DNA of 60,627 nt, from assembly GCA_002314795.1 (NCBI GenBank), contig DCHI01000054.1, positions 1-60,627 on the forward strand. Reading direction: 5' to 3'. Of this stretch, positions 43,825 to 53,100 are shown one piece after another (the stretch's first letter is position 1; each line of letters starts with the position of its first letter). A model generated the notes under the pieces. The model saw nothing but the letters and a program-made list of their open reading frames with translations. It ran no database searches and was not told where the DNA came from. This stretch comes from Bacteroidales bacterium UBA1756. Its GTDB lineage: Bacteria; Bacteroidota; Bacteroidia; Bacteroidales; WCHB1-69. Position numbers and translations under genes: made by a program.

Positions 43825-44499
43825 ATGGCAATAAATCCCGTCATTGAAGAAAGTTGGAAACGCGAGCTGGCTGACCAGTTCGCGTCTCCTTATTTTGAGC
43901 AGTTGAAAACTTTTTTGATTGCTGAAAAGCAGCAGTTTCCAGTTTATCCTCCTGGAAATCTGATTTTCAATGCTTTCAATCTCACGCCTTTCGATGAAGT
44001 GAAGGTGGTGATTATCGGCCAGGATCCGTATCACGAGCCGGGGCAAGCGCACGGACTCTGTTTTTCGGTTCAGCCGGGAACGAAATTTCCGCCCTCGTTG
44101 ATGAACATTTTTCAGGAACTGCAAAGCGACCTCGGCATCCCCACGCCGCAGAACGGCAATTTGGAAAACTGGGCCCGCCAGGGAGTGCTTCTGCTGAACG
44201 CCACGCTGACGGTTCGGGCTCATCAGGCGGGCTCGCACCAGCGCCGCGGCTGGGAAACATTTACGGACGCCGCGATTTCCTCCCTTTCCGCCAAACGAAG
44301 TGGCATCGTCTTTTTGCTGTGGGGCTCGTATGCACAACAAAAAATCCAGCTGATTGATGCAAGCAAGCATTTCATTCTGACGGCGCCACACCCGTCGCCG
44401 CTTTCAGCGTTCCGCGGCTTTTTCGGCTGCCGCCACTTCTCTCAAACCAACGAACTTTTGGCGCGCTCCGGCCAAACTCCAATCGACTGGCGTTTGTAA
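43825..44499 (+). CDS. ung: Uracil-DNA glycosylase, family 1
   Basis: 224 aa, normal length. Catalytic water-activating motif GQDPYHEPGQAHGLCFSV (Asp in GQDPYH), the substrate-contact stretch PPSLMNIFQEL, LLLNATLTVRAHQAGSH and the DNA-intercalation loop HPSPLSAFRGFFGCRHF. It removes uracil from DNA to start base-excision repair. The start follows a short intergenic region after the nucleoside permease, with no separate promoter seen. Confidence 0.97.
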   Translation: MAINPVIEESWKRELADQFASPYFEQLKTFLIAEKQQFPVYPPGNLIFNAFNLTPFDEVKVVIIGQDPYHEPGQAHGLCFSVQPGTKFPPSLMNIFQELQSDLGIPTPQNGNLENWARQGVLLLNATLTVRAHQAGSHQRRGWETFTDAAISSLSAKRSGIVFLLWGSYAQQKIQLIDASKHFILTAPHPSPLSAFRGFFGCRHFSQTNELLARSGQTPIDWRL

Positions 44500-44525
44500 G
44501 TTCATTCCCTTTTAATAAAAAAATG

Positions 44526-44533
44526 TATCTTTG
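44526..44533 (+). promoter_or_regulatory. Promoter -7 box (TATCTTTG) of the ATPase-DUF2461-flippase unit
   Basis: Exact TAnnTTTG match followed by CCG, 32 bp upstream of the ATG at 44566. Confidence 0.75.
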
Positions 44534-44535
44534 CC

Positions 44536-44564
44536 GAAAAATTTCGTAACGAAAAATTTCGTAA
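44536..44564 (+). promoter_or_regulatory. Tandem direct repeats (GAAAAATTTCGTAA x2) in the ATPase leader
   Basis: Perfect 14-bp copies at 44536-44549 and 44551-44564, one base apart. They sit between the -7 box and the ATG and cover the expected transcription start and whole leader. Each copy is nearly palindromic (CGAAAAATTTCG). Likely operator or translational control site. Confidence 0.65.
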
Positions 44565-44565
44565 T

Positions 44566-45633
44566 ATGAAAAACCCTTTTAAATTTGGCACAATCGTTGA
44601 AGACGAATTCTTTACAGATCGGGTGGAAGAAGTCGCCTACATAAAGCAATTTATTGAAAGCGAAAACCATTTGGTGCTAATCAGTCCCCGAAGATTCGGT
44701 AAAAGCAGCGTCGTTAAAAAAGCCCTCAGGGAATCGTTGCGGCAAAGTATTACGCTCAACCTTCAGAATGTGACATCGGAGGCCGATTTGGCTGCCAAGC
44801 TCCTTCGAGAGATTTATAAAATACATCCTTTTGAACGTGTCAGACAATTTGTGATGCGTTTTCGTGTCATTCCGACACTCACTACCAATCCAATTACCGG
44901 CGCAATTGATTTATCGTTTCAGCCTACCGAAAATCCTAACGTTCTCCTTGAAGATGTAATGGAACTGATGGATGGCATCTCTTCTCCTGACAATCGGCTC
45001 GTTGTCGTTTTGGATGAATTTCAAGAAATTATCAGTCTGTCATCCAATTTAGATAAACAATTACGAGCAATGATGCAGTCTCAGAAAAACATCAATTACA
45101 TCTTGTTGGGAAGTCAAGAAACGATGATGACCGATATTTTTGAGAAAAAGAAATCCCCTTTTTATCATTTTGGTCAACTAATGAGATTGAAGCCCATACC
45201 GCGCACTGATTTTAAAAATTATATATCCACTCGATTGCAGAATTGCATAAAGAACGAGGTGGACACGATTACAAATCAAATCCTGGATTTTACTCACTGC
45301 CATCCGTATTATACGCAACAGTTGGCTGCTCAAATTTGGCAGATTTGTATGCTTCAGCCCGCATCGGACGATATTTTCTTTACTGCCATTCAGCAGATTG
45401 TAGAAATTCACGACCTTGATTATGAAAGACTTTGGGTCAATTTCAACAAAACGGATAAAAGTATTCTGATTAAGTTGGCTAAGAATTTACCGATTCAAGG
45501 ATACGAACATAAAACGAGCACGACTTATAGTGCCTTGAAAAGACTACAAAAGGCGGGGTTCGTTATTTACACGACAAAATTTGAAATAGAAGATCCTTTT
45601 TTCTGTAATTGGATTTGTAAAGAAATAGATTGA
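44566..45633 (+). CDS. Archaeal-type ATP-binding protein (PF01637-like STAND/AAA ATPase)
   Basis: 355 aa. N-terminus NPFKFGTIVEDEFFTDRVEE is the usual opening of this family. Walker A ISPRRFGKSSVVKKAL (~38-53), Walker B LVVVLDEFQEI (~146-156), sensor ILLGSQETMM, then a helical and winged-helix-like C-terminus (TSTTYSALKRLQKAGFVIYT). It is a complete member of the broad archaeal ATPase/STAND-related group whose role is mostly unknown; some act in stress or defence. Distinct in sequence from the frameshifted DUF4143 ATPase 3 kb upstream, yet its leader likewise carries direct repeats. Followed after 17 bp by a DUF2461 gene. Confidence 0.82.
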   Translation: MKNPFKFGTIVEDEFFTDRVEEVAYIKQFIESENHLVLISPRRFGKSSVVKKALRESLRQSITLNLQNVTSEADLAAKLLREIYKIHPFERVRQFVMRFRVIPTLTTNPITGAIDLSFQPTENPNVLLEDVMELMDGISSPDNRLVVVLDEFQEIISLSSNLDKQLRAMMQSQKNINYILLGSQETMMTDIFEKKKSPFYHFGQLMRLKPIPRTDFKNYISTRLQNCIKNEVDTITNQILDFTHCHPYYTQQLAAQIWQICMLQPASDDIFFTAIQQIVEIHDLDYERLWVNFNKTDKSILIKLAKNLPIQGYEHKTSTTYSALKRLQKAGFVIYTTKFEIEDPFFCNWICKEID

Positions 45634-45650
45634 TTTTCAACTTTTTATAA

Positions 45651-46331
45651 ATGAAAAACATACTGGCATTTCTTGACGCGCTGATGCGAAACAATGACCG
45701 CGAATGGTTTCAGACGCATAAATCGGAGTATGTGGCCGCTCAAGCCCATTTCAACGATTTTGCCCAAAAGTTGATTGCGGAAGTGGGAAAATTTGACGAT
45801 TCCGTGAAAGATTTGACGGTCGCAGACTGCACGTACCGTATTTACAAGGATATGCGTTTTTCAAAGTACAAGATTCCGTACAAGACGCATATGGGTGCTT
45901 ATCTTTGTCCTCACGGAAAAAAATCCGGCTATGCAGGTTATTATTTCCATCTGGAACCGGTTGATTCAGAGGATTATTCGTTCGGAAATTTGTTGGCCGC
46001 CGGTTTGTACAACCCGACTCCTTCCTTGGCAATTGCCATCCGCAACCGCATTTTCAACGAGCCCAACGCATTCGAAAATGCACTCAAGGCGGCGGAACAT
46101 TACCATTGGGACGACAATGACCGTTTGAAAAAAGTGCCGAATGGCTTTCCGCAGGATGCCGTCCACGCGGAATTTCTAAAACTTAAAACTTTTACCATTG
46201 CTGCTCCGCTCCCCGATGAAATCGTTCTTGGACCTGAAAATAAACTCTTGGAATATGTCGTTTCTATCTTTCGCGAAGCCAAACCCTGCAACGATTTCAT
46301 CAATCAAGTGATTGAGTCCGGTTGCTGGTAG
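45651..46331 (+). CDS. DUF2461 family protein (TIGR02453)
   Basis: 226 aa, typical for the family. Conserved features are FLDALMRNNDREWFQTHKSE near the N-terminus, then CTYRIYKDMRFSKYKIPYKT, the HMGAYLCPHGKKSGYAGYYF region, and YNPTPSLAIAIRNRIFNEP. The function of DUF2461 is not known; the protein is predicted cytoplasmic, with no signal or membrane segments. It lies between the ATPase and the flippase genes with gaps of 17 and 22 bp, consistent with one transcript. Confidence 0.92.
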   Translation: MKNILAFLDALMRNNDREWFQTHKSEYVAAQAHFNDFAQKLIAEVGKFDDSVKDLTVADCTYRIYKDMRFSKYKIPYKTHMGAYLCPHGKKSGYAGYYFHLEPVDSEDYSFGNLLAAGLYNPTPSLAIAIRNRIFNEPNAFENALKAAEHYHWDDNDRLKKVPNGFPQDAVHAEFLKLKTFTIAAPLPDEIVLGPENKLLEYVVSIFREAKPCNDFINQVIESGCW

Positions 46332-46353
46332 AACTCTCCTTTTCTAAAAAAAT

Positions 46354-47889
46354 ATGGGAATTATTGCACGACAAAGCATTAAAGGAACTATTGCCAACTA
46401 CATTGGTGTGGCAATCGGATTTGTTACAACATTTTTTGTCCTCACTGCGTATCTGACGCCGGAGGAGGTCGGCTTGACGCGCGTGTTGGTAGATGCCGCC
46501 ACACTGTTCTGCTCGCTTTCATTGTTAGGAACCACCTCGTCAACCATACGGTTTTATCCGCTTTTTAAAGATGAAAGTAGAAATCTGCAAGGACTTTATT
46601 TCTGGACTTTAATCATTCCGTTTGTCGGTTTTTTATTGTTTCTTGCTGCTTTTTTTATTTTTAAAGGATTGATAATAAGCACGTTTACAGATAAATCACC
46701 GCTATTTGTAAACTATGTCTATTATACGTTGCCGGTTGCATTTTTCATTCTGTATATGACGGTTTTCGAGACGAACGCCACGTTATTGTCACGCGTTGCC
46801 GTTCCTCGTTTCATCCGAGAGGTTTTTATCCGTTTGGGGTTGTTGGCCGGCTATTTGCTGTTTGGTTTTGATGTTATTGATTTGGATGGGCTGGTTATCG
46901 TTCTTTGTGCCACATACGGTTTGGGAGCGTTGTTCAATCTCTGCTATTTGCTGTTTTCGCAGAAAATCTCGTTTAAACCAGACTTTAAAAACATCACGCC
47001 GGCACTTCGGCGCGATTTCCTTTTATACACACTGTTTCTGCTTACTTCCGCCATTGTGAGCAGCGTTCTTCCCACGTTGAGCAGTTTCTTCATCAGTGCC
47101 AAATTGGGGCTGACTTTTACAGGCATTTACGCCATTGCCAACTACATTGCGGCGGTGGTTGAGATTCCGTCCCGTTCGTTGAATGCGTTAGTGCAGCCGC
47201 AGGTGGCGGTTGCCTTGCGAGCCACACCGCCCGATGTACAGACCGCCACTCGGTTGTACCAGAAAGTTTCCTTGAACCAACTTATTGTCGGTATGGTCAT
47301 CCTGATTCTGATTTGGATCAACATTGACCTGTTTTTCGCCTTGCTTCCCAATGGACAAGAGTATGCTTTAGGAAAATGGGTGGTACTGATTTTAGCATTA
47401 ACCAAGTTGTTTTCTTCGGCGGTTACTGTTGGCGGCTCCTCGTTAAGTTACACCCGTTTTTACTATACGTCCTTGTTCTTCACTTTGTTTTATACGGTGG
47501 CGTCCATCTTCTTGAACACGTACCTTATTCCAATTTATGGAATCGAAGGAGGTGCCTTGGCTACGTTGATTTCGTGTGTGGTGTATAATGCGGCATTGTT
47601 GCTTTACGTTTGGATACGCGTGCGGACGACCCCGTTTTCCAAACGACAGATTTGGGTTCTCGTTATCGGATTTATTATGTTGGCAATCAATTATTTGCTG
47701 GTTCTTTTATCCAACGTCTGTTGTTCCGAACCTTCCACCATAGTTGAGATTGTGATTGCCATCATTCGCACGGGCGTTGTAGCAATTGCGGGACTTTTAC
47801 TTTTCTATTATGGAAAAGTTTCGGAGGATTTCAACTCCTTGATATTAAAAGTATGGAGTAAGCGCCCCGGTTGTAAATTCGCCAAATAG
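46354..47889 (+). CDS. Polysaccharide flippase (Wzx/MOP superfamily)
   Basis: 511 aa with about 14 hydrophobic segments. Begins GIIARQSIKGTIANYIGVAI, the usual N-terminus of Wzx/RfbX-type lipid-linked oligosaccharide exporters in Bacteroidota, followed by LTPEEVGLTRVLVDAATLFC. Internal repeats of the MOP fold and a long second half with paired helices are visible. It would flip undecaprenyl-linked glycan units across the inner membrane. No glycosyltransferase genes are adjacent, so the glycan is unknown. Last gene of the ATPase unit. No clear terminator follows before the tRNA-Ser promoter 100 bp on. Confidence 0.87.
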   Translation: MGIIARQSIKGTIANYIGVAIGFVTTFFVLTAYLTPEEVGLTRVLVDAATLFCSLSLLGTTSSTIRFYPLFKDESRNLQGLYFWTLIIPFVGFLLFLAAFFIFKGLIISTFTDKSPLFVNYVYYTLPVAFFILYMTVFETNATLLSRVAVPRFIREVFIRLGLLAGYLLFGFDVIDLDGLVIVLCATYGLGALFNLCYLLFSQKISFKPDFKNITPALRRDFLLYTLFLLTSAIVSSVLPTLSSFFISAKLGLTFTGIYAIANYIAAVVEIPSRSLNALVQPQVAVALRATPPDVQTATRLYQKVSLNQLIVGMVILILIWINIDLFFALLPNGQEYALGKWVVLILALTKLFSSAVTVGGSSLSYTRFYYTSLFFTLFYTVASIFLNTYLIPIYGIEGGALATLISCVVYNAALLLYVWIRVRTTPFSKRQIWVLVIGFIMLAINYLLVLLSNVCCSEPSTIVEIVIAIIRTGVVAIAGLLLFYYGKVSEDFNSLILKVWSKRPGCKFAK

Positions 47890-47990
47890 CGGATAATATT
47901 TGCAAATTTCACTTCGCAGAAGAAATAATTTTATTGCAAGTTGCTGATTTGTAATAATGTAATTGATGTTGACGAAGCAAATAATTTTTG

Positions 47991-47998
47991 TACTTTTG
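47991..47998 (+). promoter_or_regulatory. Promoter -7 box (TACTTTTG) of tRNA-Ser
   Basis: Exact TAnnTTTG match ending 6 bp before the first tRNA base. Confidence 0.75.
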
Positions 47999-48004
47999 CG
48001 CCTT

Positions 48005-48091
48005 GGAAAGTTGCCAGAGAGGTCGATCGGGGCAGACTCGAAATCTGTTGAACCCTTCGGGGTTCCGGGGGTTCGAATCCCTCACTTTCCG
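48005..48091 (+). tRNA. tRNA-Ser (anticodon CGA)
   Basis: Perfect 7-bp acceptor stem GGAAAGT/ACTTTCC, anticodon loop CTCGAAA (anticodon CGA, reads UCG), a class II long variable arm (AACCCTTCGGGGTT), T loop TTCGAAT, discriminator G at 48091. CCA is not encoded. A palindromic element starts at its last base. Confidence 0.95.
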
Positions 48092-48097
48092 CAAGGC

Positions 48098-48125
48098 AAA
48101 AGCAGCGTGAAAACGCTGCTTTTTT
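48098..48125 (+). terminator. Rho-independent terminator of tRNA-Ser
   Basis: AAAAGCAGCG, a TGAAAA loop, CGCTGCTTTT, then further Ts. Forms the left lobe of the larger palindrome. Confidence 0.85.
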
Positions 48126-48176
48126 CGTAGGCGAAATGTCGTCGCCAGCTCGCTGGCGAAAGACGGAGCGCCTACG

Positions 48177-48201
48177 AAAAAAGCCACTGCAAAGCAGTGG
48201 C
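48177..48201 (-). terminator. Minus-strand rho-independent terminator after the tape-measure fragment
   Basis: On the minus strand GCCACTGC, TTT, GCAGTGGC, then six Ts. Forms the right lobe of the palindrome. Confidence 0.7.
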
Positions 48202-48212
48202 TTTTGCCTTGC

Positions 48213-49274
48213 AAGGGAGCCCGCGGCGGCGCGTGCGCCGTCAAGCCCCAAGTCTTGGAAGATGGGAAGCAGCTTGTCGAAGCCGCCCGCCCCGGAGAAG
48301 CCCGCGAGCACCTTCTTCAGTGCCTCGTTCATGTCGTTCTCAATCAGGTTTGTGAACTGCTCAAGTTCCATTCCCGCGACTTGGGCGAACTCGGCGGGTT
48401 TGGAGATGACCTTCTGTATCAGCTTTTGGAAGGCGGTGGCCGACATCTCCACTTTCTGCATATCTTGGTCAAGGGCGGATGCGAAACCGAGGATCTGGTC
48501 GGCGGCGAGTCCGGCTTGTACGGCGATGCCGCCCAAACGCCCTGTGAAGTTGACCACGTACTGCTCGTTGGCGGTGCTGGTCTTGCCCAGTTCGTTGACG
48601 GCGGAGCCCAAAGACAGAAGCTGCTCTTTGAGGTTCTTGTCTTTGAGCATATCGGTGGACTTTTTGTAAACGTCCACCATCTTGCCGATGGCAAGTGTGG
48701 CATCGTCACCGAGAACGTCTCCCATTGAGACGTTGATGACGTCTGCCGCCTCCACGAACTGCTGGACGAGTTCCTCCGTGTTGATGCCGAGCTTTCCGGC
48801 GATGTAGGCGAGGTTGTTGAGCTGTTCGCGTGAAGTCCGGGTGTCCATCTTCTTGAAACTCTCGTTGAGCTCCTCCACCTGCTCGTGCGTGAAGCCGGTG
48901 GTCTTCATCACGTCGGAGTAGATGTCGTCCAAGGCGGCGAGGTCTGTAGCCACCTGTTTGAGGGTGGACGTGATGTTGTCAAGAGAGGACAGGATTTGTG
49001 TGAGACCGCCGACACCTGTGCCGAACTGCATCACCTTGTCGTACATCTCCTGCCAGCCGGATTTCACCGTGCCGATTTGCCTTGCGTGCTCGTTGAGGAC
49101 TTCGCGCAGTTCGCGAATCTTCTTGGCGTGTGCGATGTACTCGTCGGAACCGATGACCATTCGGTTCTGCTCATTCACAAGGCGGTTCATTTCCGCCCGT
49201 ATCTGCTTGACGGAGGCTTCGACCTCCTTGCCGTTGATGTAGATGGTGACTCTTCGTGTGCTGCTCTTTTCCAT
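48213..49274 (-). pseudogene. 5' fragment of a phage tail tape-measure gene
   Basis: About 350 residues from MEKSSTRRVTIYING (an in-frame ATG at 49301 also exists). The sequence shows a tape-measure N-terminus: IRAEMNRLVNEQNRM, the helical GWQEMYDKVMQFGTGVGGLT, TTGFTHEQVEELNESFKKMD, NLAYIAGKLGINTEELVQQF and KLLPIFQDLGLDGARAA. Tape-measure proteins set phage tail length and usually exceed 700 aa. Recognisable similarity stops at GARAA, just at the outer edge of the palindrome; the frame then reads through palindrome and antisense tRNA to 47931 with no meaning. No other phage genes are visible, so this is an isolated remnant. Confidence 0.8.
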
Positions 49275-49372
49275 AAGCTGATGTTTTGGCAAAGTTGGCA
49301 CAAGTGTCCGTCACGTTATGGGACGAAGAAAGGGAAGCGTGAACTATACCAGTGCTTTCCCATTAACATATA

Positions 49373-50140
49373 CTATTTTTTTTTCACAAGAATCAATTCT
49401 CCGAATATCAACCTTTTATTGTCCTCATAGCCACAAATTTGATTGTATTCATTGGATGAATATATAGGGATTTTTATGGTATCAGGAAAAATTCCTTTCA
49501 AATTCTGTTCATTACAATCAAATAATTCATTTTCGTAATAAGGTGCACTAAAAATTAATTCAGGCCATATGCCACAGGGTGCATCCCAATAAAAGCAAAC
49601 CCAGTAATCATCATTAGATTTGATAATATTAGAAAAATCATTCAAACACTTCAATGAATCAACAAAATTTATACTGGCATCAATTCCATTGTTTGTTTTT
49701 TTACCGAAATTAAGTGTATCATTGTTTGAACTTATGATGCGTGAAATACCAATTGTAGTTTTAGAAGGGTTATACACTCCGATTAATTGTTGAGCCTTTA
49801 TAGTCTTACTGTTTTTATAAAAGAGACATTTTTTCCCCAGTGTATCAGGCCAATCATACCAATGCCACCATTCAATATATACTTCATTAAAACTTAATTT
49901 CATTTGGAAAATACTGTCCTTGTATTCAAATGGGAGAGCTTCGTAATAACATACAAAAACTCCTTTGCTCTTTGATTCGTCTGATGAATGGGTATGCCAC
50001 CATTTGGCAGTGCCTTTTTGTAATTCAAGCTTTCTGTTAATCGTGTCAAGAATTTGGTCGCGCTCCTTGAATATGTATGCAATGCCAGCAAATGCCGTTA
50101 CTATAACAAAAGTTATTCCTAATCGTTTTATTTTTACCAT
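49373..50140 (-). CDS. Membrane-anchored hypothetical protein; candidate immunity protein of the RHS toxin
   Basis: 255 aa. One N-terminal hydrophobic segment (residues ~8-24, LGITFVIVTAFAGIAYIF) with positive residues before it suggests an inner-membrane anchor and periplasmic body. The body is rich in Trp, Tyr, Asn and Asp (EWWHWYDWPDTLGKK, NDDYWVCFYWDAPCGIWPEL). No family recognised. The ATG lies inside the last codons of the SpvB/RHS gene (7-bp overlap), and the gene is markedly AT-rich like the RHS tip, unlike the RHS core. Position, overlap and shared base composition are what is expected of a cognate immunity protein; this is inference. Confidence 0.6.
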   Translation of the reverse strand: MVKIKRLGITFVIVTAFAGIAYIFKERDQILDTINRKLELQKGTAKWWHTHSSDESKSKGVFVCYYEALPFEYKDSIFQMKLSFNEVYIEWWHWYDWPDTLGKKCLFYKNSKTIKAQQLIGVYNPSKTTIGISRIISSNNDTLNFGKKTNNGIDASINFVDSLKCLNDFSNIIKSNDDYWVCFYWDAPCGIWPELIFSAPYYENELFDCNEQNLKGIFPDTIKIPIYSSNEYNQICGYEDNKRLIFGELILVKKK

Positions 50141-53100
50141 GGTTTTGATGGTTTGATTGTCTTTCCTTGTGGATTTGCTTTCTTAATCTCATTGTAGATA
50201 GTTATAGGAATCGCTGTATTGGACATATGTTTAACAAACATATATACAGGGTCTGATTGTACAACAATTTGTCCTAATTTAGTAAACTGTGGTTCTTGAC
50301 TATCTGATTTTGTTTTGACATTAGCACTATTTAATGCGGACACAACTGCTTGAATACAATTGTTAGAAGTGAAATGGTATTGTTCTCCTAACTTCTGTTT
50401 CATCTGATTTCTAATCATATCATCTTGTTTTGCAGTAGTTGGCAACACATATGCTTCTGTATAATAAGTACCACCTTCCCCATCATGATTTACTGTATTT
50501 TCTTGGTGACTATTTAGAAATTCTTTGACGGAGCCCCAACCTTTATTATCTTTTCCCGCATATCCTATATCATCGCCAGTTCCTGAACTTGAACCTGACG
50601 AGCTTTTGTCATCACCATTCTTTGAATACAGGTACCATCTATTGTCTTTGCCTTGAATAAGTAATGCAGCATGTCCCATTCCTCCGACGCTATTTCCTGC
50701 TAATAGTACAGCACAACTATCCCCTGATGGATCAATTACTCTCACCGGATTGTTCGCACAATACACATATGGACTTAGCGACGGATATTTGTCACTCATC
50801 GGATCCACCGAGAGCCAAATGGAGAGGTTGCTGTTGTAATAGCGGGAACCGAAGTACGAGAAGCCTGTCTCTTCGTCACGTTCTTTGCCAGAGAAGGTGT
50901 AGCGGGATTGGTAGTCTCCGCCAGTAATGCGCTGCGTGATGAAAGGCCCACCCCAAGCATTGTATTGGAAGTGTTCGTAGCCGTGCCCTGCAGTATCAGT
51001 CACCCACGATGCACTACCCAAATGGTCGCTATGTTGCCAATAGGTGGTGTGACGGCTGCTCCAATGGGCGGGAAGTGTGCGGAAGTTATAGAATTGTCCC
51101 GGAGGTATGCTGTCAGGGGTATAGAAATCCACAACTGCCTGTTTTGCAACAAGAGCCGCATTTGACGTGGCGTGGCTGTTGAGTCCAGTGATATTTCCAT
51201 CACCTATACGGCTTGCAAAACGTTCGTTTTCAACAAAGTAATGCTTTGTATAGCCATTGGGGGTAACTACCATATAGGGGGATGCATATAACACGGGGTT
51301 TTGGTAGTACGGAATCTTCATGTAAAAAGAACCATTCACCAGCATAAATATCCGTTCGCCGTAGTTTTTATAGTACCTTTCCCCTGAAGCATCGTAAAAA
51401 TAGCAGGAGCCAAGTGCGGGTTTGGTGACCCCTTTCAGCCTATTCTCCTCGTCCCATTGGAAATAGATGTTGTTGCCTTGCTGGGTCATATTTCCATTGG
51501 CATCCCATTTGTAGGTAACACCGTTCATGAAATTTCCCACCTCAGACAGGGTGTGAGGCTGGGTCGTTGAATTATACGAGTATATTGACTGAGAAATACC
51601 TGGCAAACCTGTCCCGACTTGGGTGGTGGAGGTTCTAATTAAAATGCGTCCGTCCGAAGTATAACTGGTTGACAAAACATTGCTTCGGTCTATGGAGCTG
51701 ACTCTCCCTGTTGTCAAACGGTACAAGCTATCGTATGTATAGGTATAAGTGTATTGTCCTCCGAGGGATGATACGGCGTTGGCCGCATTGTGGATATTGG
51801 TAATATTCCCCACCCCGTCGTAGGTGTACCCGATGTCCTGTAAGAGTGTGTCCCCCACATTCCACAGACGCAGGGTTTTCAGTCGTTGCAGGGTGTCGTA
51901 TGTGTATTGTGTGCGTGTGCCGTTCCCATACCACTGTCCAGATTTCAGTTCAAACTCGTTGTAAGTTGTGTGGTTGATGTAATAGTAGGTGTAGGTGGTG
52001 GATGGTATCGGATCTGGAATGATGGGGCCTACAATGCCACCGCCCCCTATGCCGCCTTTCGGCGATATCCCAGATACAAGCTTCGTCCCATAGACGGTGT
52101 CCAACATTCCACCCGTATTATACCTGTAATGCACCACTTCTCCGTCGGGATAGGTGATGGTCTGCACACGATTCCAGCTGTCGTAAACAAAACTCGTTTT
52201 GAACGAATAGCGGTAGGTTTCGTTGGGCAGCACGAAAGTGCGGTGCTCTTCCGTCACCTCGCCCAATTTTCCGTACTTGTACGCACGGAAGCCGGAAGCG
52301 TCTTCCAATAATGCGATTCTTCCGCGCTGGTTGTTGCCCGCGGTGCTATCGCCGTAAGTGTACCGCACATTGTTCTGCGGATTAATGGGATAGATGATGG
52401 AGTCCAGACGGTTGTAGCTGTAATAGTAATTGACGGTCTTGTTTGCATTGGCCAGCACCTGTGTGGTATGCTTGACCATATTCCCTGCGCCGTCATATAG
52501 ATAGGTGTCCGTACCCGCATCAGGATGCACGCGCTGAACCATTCTCCCAAGCATATCGTAGGTGTAGGTGGTGGAGTATCCGCACGGGTCGGTACTTTGC
52601 AGCAACTGCCCCAGCGGGTCATATATGAAGGTGGTTACGGCACCGTGCGGAGCGATGGCCTTCACCTGCTGTTTCCTTGTCCCTGTCAGAGTGGAAACGG
52701 CAATGCCGTTGGGGTCAGTGGTGGTCGTGCTGAAATATGTCCTGCCGCTGTGTGTGCCGAAGCCGTATGAAGTCCTTGTGCTGTCCAGAGTGGGCAGTAC
52801 CACCTTCAATGGGCGGTCGAGGACATCGTAAGTGGTGGATGTGAGGGTGTACGGGACATAATTCGGGTTATAGCCCATATTCTCAAGCGGTTCAACTACC
52901 GGATGGTACTGCGCAACGGTACGACCGAAGCAGTCATACACCACCTTGCCGCTCACAATATGTTTTGGGATGTCCTCCACCTCGGCGTCCTTCTTGGTCT
53001 GGAGCAGCCGCCCCAGCCCGTCACAATAAATGATGGTCTGTATGAGGTCAGTGTCGTGCTGTATGTCGTAGTGTGAGGTGACGGCGTATGAATAGGTCGG

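Larger units (their letters stand above)
48091..48212. repeat. 122-bp nested inverted repeat (cloverleaf-like palindrome) abutting tRNA-Ser
   Basis: Outer arms GCAAGGCAAAAGC (48091-48103) and GCTTTTGCCTTGC (48200-48212) are perfectly complementary. Inside, GCTTTTTTCGTAGGCG (48118-48133) pairs with CGCCTACGAAAAAAGC (48169-48184). Between these arms lie three smaller hairpins: left (AGCG-TGAAAA-CGCT), centre (TCGCCAG-CTCG-CTGGCGA) and right (CACTGC-AAA-GCAGTG). The left part doubles as the tRNA terminator; the right part is a minus-strand terminator. Confidence 0.85.

Noticed and set aside
47931..48212. C-terminal 100 residues of the tape-measure reading frame
   Set aside because: This part reads through the palindrome and the antisense of tRNA-Ser; it has no protein similarity and is an accidental extension.
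48091..48212. Integron attC site
   Set aside because: The palindrome lacks the conserved GTTRRRY/RYYYAAC core sites, and no integrase or cassette array is present.
48005..49372. Complete prophage integrated at tRNA-Ser with att sites
   Set aside because: Only one partial phage gene is visible, and I could not find a second copy of the tRNA 3' end within the window.
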